From Sycobia sp. Sy_11 (taxonomy: Eukaryota > Arthropoda > Insecta > Hymenoptera > Epichrysomallidae), in assembly GCA_018907035.1 (NCBI GenBank), contig JACCIC010000371.1:1-64000 (forward strand): 64,000 nucleotides of DNA. The letters run 5' to 3'. Each line of letters starts with the position of its first letter. The first letter of the stretch is position 1. The notes beneath the pieces were generated by a model, which was not told the origin of the DNA, did no database searches, and saw nothing but the letters and a program-made list of their open reading frames with translations. Made by a program: the position numbers and the translations under genes. Below are positions 59,065 to 64,000 of this stretch, piece by piece.

Positions 59065-59107
<43 letters not shown>
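59065..59107. repeat. (TA)n array
   Basis: About 43 bases of TA. Confidence 0.95.
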
Positions 59108-59110
<3 letters not shown>

Positions 59111-59278
59111 GCGTGCGTGTTCGCTGGCCTGCTTCGAGGCAACGCGCTCTCCCTCTCTCTTTACTGGCTGGCTCGATCGCTGCGAGTCCCCACATCAGCT
59201 CGTCCAGTACGCTGCACCGCCTATGTGCAGCAAAACTGCTCGCGTCGCGCGAGAGAACGACGCGTGATGCACGCGAGG

Positions 59279-59283
59279 GTATA

Positions 59284-59322
<39 letters not shown>
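59279..59322. repeat. (TA)n array
   Basis: About 44 bases of TA with one phase slip near 59290. Confidence 0.9.
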
Positions 59323-59325
<3 letters not shown>

Positions 59326-60983
59326 TAATATGCTTCATCATATATACTCGCTTATACCTGCGCAGGGCGTGTGCGTATGCGTGTATATGTATATATATAT
59401 ATATGTCCATATAGTCTATAGGTGGGCGACAAAGAAGGCTCCCGAGATTTTTCGGGATATGAGAATTTTTCGAGTGCCGCGCCCACTCCCTCTCTACATT
59501 TTCCGCGCCTCGACGTTTCGCTGCGAATATATATATATATATATATATAATGGGCCGGGTATTTGCTGTTATATTGCCTCTTTGTACATGTTATTGTTTG
59601 GCTCTTGACAGGTGCTCCCTGTACGTCCGAGTCCCGCTTTATATGAGAGAAAACGCGAGATTTTCACGTACCATCTGCGCGCCGCTGTTGGCGCGAAATT
59701 GTTTTTTCGAAAATAAAAAGAAACGAAAAAAAAAAAAAATAGTAAAATCAACGTTCGCGTTCCACGTGGGACAGATTGGGATCCCTCTCCGCCAGGTGCG
59801 TCTTTCCCCGTTAATTTTCTCTCGTGATAATTCCACTCCCGACGACCGAACCAATAAATCGAGCTGTTAAGTTTTTTTGTCGGTTTTGCAGTCGGGAATC
59901 TCGCCAGCCCCGACCACTGGGTCCAGGAAAAGAGGAGCCCAGCATGAATTTTCGACGCAGGTGACAGTAGGATTCTGCTTCACTCGAACGAAATGATCCA
60001 TGTCGATTTTGACATTTGATCTTTTACATTCAGTTTCCACGAGGATCGGGCACAATCCGTATTCTATTGGTGTCTCAAGAAGACCGCATGACGCGTAAGA
60101 AAATACTTACTATTTTTCTTTAATTTATCGGTAGGGAGATAGAGGAAGGATCGGTGCAGCGTGTTAAACGCTCTCGTTGGACGATTACGGTACAATTTGC
60201 AACGGAGCAGCGATGACTTGGTAAACGTATTTAGCGCGCGTTTACCATATTATCATCTTCTCGGTTAATCGTCGCTGTAAGAGAAACAATGCAATGGACT
60301 CGTGACGAGTCAGCGACTAATCTATCCCACGTATAATAATTAACGGCGTCGAAATAAATTTCCTCCGGTCTTCTAGGGGCGGCGGGGGAGGAGAAGGAAA
60401 AGGAGGAGGTGGGATTTTAGTTCATCGCCCGCTATAAAAATTACGTAGAACCCGATAATTACACGAGCAGTTTTCGAGATTCATTAGCAGGTGGAGATAT
60501 ACCGGGGGGCAGGGGGAAATATTGAGCTTCGCGCAAGGGAGCCTCGTCGCAAAGTCCCGCTGCTTCTATTATAGACCTTCGACTAAAAAAAAAAAAAATC
60601 GCCGCCTCCCTTGATTCTTCCTACCTCCATACACATACACACACAAACACACACATACACGCGCGCGCGCGCGTATGTATAGTAGTGATTTCGCACGCCA
60701 GTCCGGCAGTCCTCGTGAAACTTGGGTGAAAGTGGCTTGGGTGTTAATCACCGCCGATATGTAGGAAACGTATCTTCGAGTGACTTGTGCGGGTTAGACG
60801 CGCTCGCGGCAGCTTTTTCACCGATTTGTACTTAAATCTATATATTAATATGAATTCGAACGGGGACTCTGCAACATCCTTAAATTTCACTAGCGTCGCG
60901 GATGAACGAGGTTTCTCGTCGAAAAAAATTGTTTTAAAAAAATCGTATGTATATTATTGTATATATATATATGCTCGAAAGTT

Positions 60984-60984
<1 letters not shown>

Positions 60985-61018
<34 letters not shown>
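60985..61018. repeat. (GA)n array
   Basis: About 34 bases of GA. Confidence 0.9.
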
Positions 61019-61021
<3 letters not shown>

Positions 61022-61116
61022 AAATTAGCGAATTCCCGTATAATAAATGGCGCGCGATGATAATTATGGGCGGGGGAAAAAAGTGCTCGCAAGCTATATG
61101 TACAAGGTTAGAATGT

Positions 61117-61119
<3 letters not shown>

Positions 61120-61158
<39 letters not shown>
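61120..61158. repeat. (TA)n array
   Basis: About 39 bases of TA. Confidence 0.95.
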
Positions 61159-61164
<6 letters not shown>

Positions 61165-61336
61165 CATTTATATCTGCGTCGTATTCACCATCATTTCGCC
61201 TGGAACATGAAGCGACACGCGAACGATTTCCAAATTCATGCGCGTACATGGAATGCTGATGCTTGTATATAAAATAAAAAGGCAGACAATTTTCCCGGGC
61301 AGACAGTGTTCACGTGTACAACTATAAACGGATAGG

Positions 61337-61339
<3 letters not shown>

Positions 61340-61379
<40 letters not shown>
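61340..61379. repeat. (TA)n array
   Basis: About 40 bases of TA. Confidence 0.95.
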
Positions 61380-61382
<3 letters not shown>

Positions 61383-62020
61383 CGAAGTTTTTTTGCCACT
61401 ACACGCCCAAGCTATATTGAAGATTATATGGCCTGTGTATCGCGTCCTCTTTTAGAAGTTTTATATATATATATATCGATCCTAAATAAAACTTATCGAT
61501 ATTTGAGAGGAATTATTATGTGGAATTGAATCCGAGAGTCCATTTATATTTATGGTAATACTTAACGTTTGATCCCGATAAATTCGGCTTTGTGAGTCGC
61601 GCGTCTGACAAGGAGGTATTTTCGGTGCGTATATTAATCCGTAAAGAACCGGTAATCAGAGAGATAGAGAGCGAGAGAGTATACTAACGCCATTTTCGGC
61701 TCTAAGGCATTATAGGCCGCGTCGGGAGTGATATTTTAATTAGTTCCAGGAATTCCGGGTTGAGCGAAGGAAGAATAATATCTGCAAACTTCGAATGGAA
61801 TCCCCCATGCCCCCCCCCTCCCCGTCGCTCACCGCCCCCTCCGTGGCTCAACTCTAGTCCTCTTCTATCTAGTCGGTGGAAAAATTGCCCCGGCACGAGG
61901 AGGTAAAAATATCATTATCCATATAGAGTTCAGCCGGGAACTTTTGGATGTTCATCCCTGGATAAAGGAGCGAGTAAGCACGGCAGTGAAAGCGTAGACG
62001 GCCTCGCGACGAATCGAAGC

Positions 62021-62042
62021 GGGGGGGGGTGGGGGTGGGGGT
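62021..62042 (+). repeat. G-rich run, G-quadruplex motif
   Basis: Runs of nine, five and five G separated by single T on the plus strand. The nine-base run can supply two of the four G runs needed. Confidence 0.65.
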
Positions 62043-63312
62043 TTCTTTTTATTTTTAATTCAAGCTCGATCGCTCCGTTTCTCAGAGTCTCCGATGTATA
62101 TAATGGAATTTCAGCCGTCATCTTGGCCAAACTAATGTAGTCGATGTAAATCAGTCGGTTTGCATTCGTTTATTATATATACATATTAGATATAAAAATG
62201 ATTGATTTCGACCGGCAAACAATTTTGTCGACGAGCGAAAATCAGGATGCATCTCGAAATACGTCAACATTGTTTAGTGGAAAAGGTGTGTAGAGGAAGA
62301 CGGAAATAGGCGCCTCTTACGGCACAAGTATTCACAGCATCATGTGCTTACGAAGAATCTATGATCCAATAAATTATTTTACAATAAATATAATTTCATC
62401 GTATTCTCCGCGCACATATACTTAATTGCTATCCCTCTCATGTACACTTGGTTTTTTTCTAAAAATTCATCAGCTGTACTTCTATTTTACACGCTATCGT
62501 TAAATGTTTCGTCTCTCTTTGGTGAATTAATTAAACAACAATTTTCATCGTCTTATTGATGCCTTTGCTTTAGCAACCAAGTAAACAACCAAAAGTTCCA
62601 GTTATTGTCAATCATTCTTTTTGTTTTTATAACCGTATTTCTGCATTTAACTTACAATGAAAAAGCGATATATTTCGATCCTGAAGTTGGACATGGCCTA
62701 CAGAATTTTTCCTAATATATCCAAATCAAAAACTGCGCAGTCATTTTCGCCAATGCCCCTTTTGGTCCAATAATTTTTAGAATTAAAATTTAGAGCTAAT
62801 AGATACATTTATATGTTCAAATAAATAATTGAAATTTTCTTAAGAACATATTTAATGCAAATTTCATTTCGTGTATGACCTTGTACCATCGACTCACATA
62901 TTTATTTATTAAAAAAATATAATAAAATAATCAAACATGATAAAAAATATATTCCATGTGTATTATTTTTTATTTACAAGAGCTAAAATTCAATAAGAAT
63001 AATGAAAAATCTTCATGGTCAGGATATATATTTATAGAATTATTAGTGGACGAAAAGAATGTAAATTAGATGAGATACGTATAGTATTTGAGGGATTCTA
63101 TTGAATTTATAACCGAAATCTAATTTAAATGTCAGTAATATTTTCCGCCCATAATTGCTTTTAATATTGATCTGACTTGGATGATGTTTCTTTATATTCC
63201 ATTGAATTTTGTAAAAAAATTCCAAATAATGCTGGAGTAACAGTGTATACTAGAATTCTTTAGCGTCAGTATATGCCATATATGGTGAAGAGTATGTCAG
63301 CGAAAATTCACA

Positions 63313-63459
63313 ATTTAATTCCATATTTCTTTGGAACGGCGAGGCATTGGACAGAATGACTGCGTGGATGTTCTAGTGGAATTTATTAGGAAATGTTCTG
63401 TGAGTTATAGACTACGGTCGAATCCAGAACCCGAACGTATGACTCCCCCCCCCTTGTTA
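63313..63459. repeat. dispersed repeat, copy B
   Basis: Partner of 47669-47805, in the same orientation, with small insertions (for example a few bases after the gagttatag block and a C run after gtatgact). It is followed by ordinary AT-rich sequence without a long A tail. It sits in the quiet AT-rich right end of the window. Confidence 0.75.
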
Positions 63460-64000
63460 GTATGGATTTCAATTTTTTTTGAAGTGAAGAGACCTATTGC
63501 ACGTCAGTAATAAACGAGATCTTCCAATGTCCAATTCTGCATCAAGAGAGCGTATAATTGAATTACCGTTTAGATTTGTCGAGACTTTCGATTTCAACAA
63601 CAAGCGAAAGACCCAAAATTGATCCAAACTTTATATATATATATATAGCAACATAATATGCCATGTGACTATGTTCTGCCGAAAAGAAAACAATCCAGTA
63701 GAAAATGCTCGAATTTTCTACTTATAACTTTCAATATTCATGACATTCCGATCCGATGAGACTTTTAACAATGCGTGTAATTAATTTTTTTTTTAGTAAG
63801 CTGGTCATTCTCATCGGTCGCGCATAGGACATACGTGCATATGCTTAATTTATAGTTTGCGAAAATTTGAATATTTTACGGCTCAAATTATCTACGGTTA
63901 ATTTTGTTGGGAATTCTTCGTAATTACCAGGTTTATAACTTGCAAGCCTAAGTTATACGCGGTTTGAAAAGTTTGAGGCAAGCCCGGAAAATAACGAATG

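Larger units (their letters stand above)
36587..64000 (-). other. cno: canoe 5' region: upstream intron, untranslated exon(s) and possibly promoter
   Basis: The acceptor directly before the start codon shows that the transcript begins further right. No protein-coding exon with recognisable homology is seen in this 27 kb. It is a patchwork of quiet AT-rich DNA (38.2-40.2, 41.8-43.0, 46.2-47.1, 49.7-50.9, 62.1-64.0 kb) and repeat- or CpG-rich DNA (43.1-44.9, 51.4-53.1, 55.6-59.6 kb). The upstream exon and promoter cannot be fixed from sequence alone, and part of the interval may be intergenic. Confidence 0.6.

Noticed and set aside
58377..59195. 272-codon minus-strand frame
   Set aside because: It is built from (TA)n, (GA)n and (CTA)n translations joined by Arg-rich sequence, with competing frames on the other strand.

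Overview
The window looks like animal nuclear DNA, most likely from an insect. Coding sequence comes in short, widely spaced exons with GT-AG splice sites. The longest reading frames are mostly translated microsatellites, and there is no sign of operons, bacterial ribosome-binding sites or viral genes. The one gene I can support is the 5' part of canoe (cno), the insect orthologue of vertebrate afadin (AFDN), on the minus strand. From remembered family sequences its protein reads closer to the Drosophila orthologue than to the vertebrate one. CpG is plentiful, with many CGCG runs and GC-rich patches between AT-rich stretches. That fits a hymenopteran (ant, bee or wasp) genome, but the order-level call is inference.

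Layout, reading the gene 5' to 3' (right to left in window coordinates). From 64000 to 36587 lies sequence upstream of the first coding exon. It should hold a 5' intron, one or more untranslated exons and perhaps the promoter, because the first coding exon is preceded by a splice acceptor and not by a promoter. Coding exons follow at 36586-36475, 32273-32081, 26447-26166, 19322-19039 and 14329-14230. Introns of about 4.2, 5.6, 6.7 and 4.7 kb separate them. All five splice in frame and give 323 residues: a short N-terminal helix-like region, the first Ras-association (RA) domain, a basic linker and most of the second RA domain. The last exon ends in phase 1 at a strong donor. I found no continuation in the remaining 14.2 kb, so the rest of RA2 and the FHA, dilute (DIL) and PDZ regions and the actin-binding tail expected for this family must lie beyond base 1.

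Everything else is intron or upstream DNA and is extraordinarily rich in simple repeats: dozens of (TA)n arrays, many (GA)n/(TC)n arrays, some (CA)n, and many A or T homopolymers of 20 or more. The arrays are densest from 55.6 to 59.6 kb and around the first coding exon. That exon is flanked on both sides, in mirror order, by self-complementary (TA)n and by GA/TC tracts. Quieter AT-rich stretches (about 12.1-12.5, 13.3-14.0, 16.6-17.3, 20.4-21.5, 23.8-24.7, 38.2-40.2, 41.8-43.0, 45.1-45.7, 46.2-47.1, 49.7-50.9 and 62.1-64.0 kb) carry no exon I recognise.

Items most worth following are the mirror-symmetric repeats around the start-codon exon, a pair of related dispersed repeats at 47.7 and 63.3 kb, a compositionally complex open stretch near 60 kb, and a few hairpins, minisatellites and G-quadruplex motifs. 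I did not find a convincing new multi-gene system. This is one large conserved gene in a repeat-rich setting.
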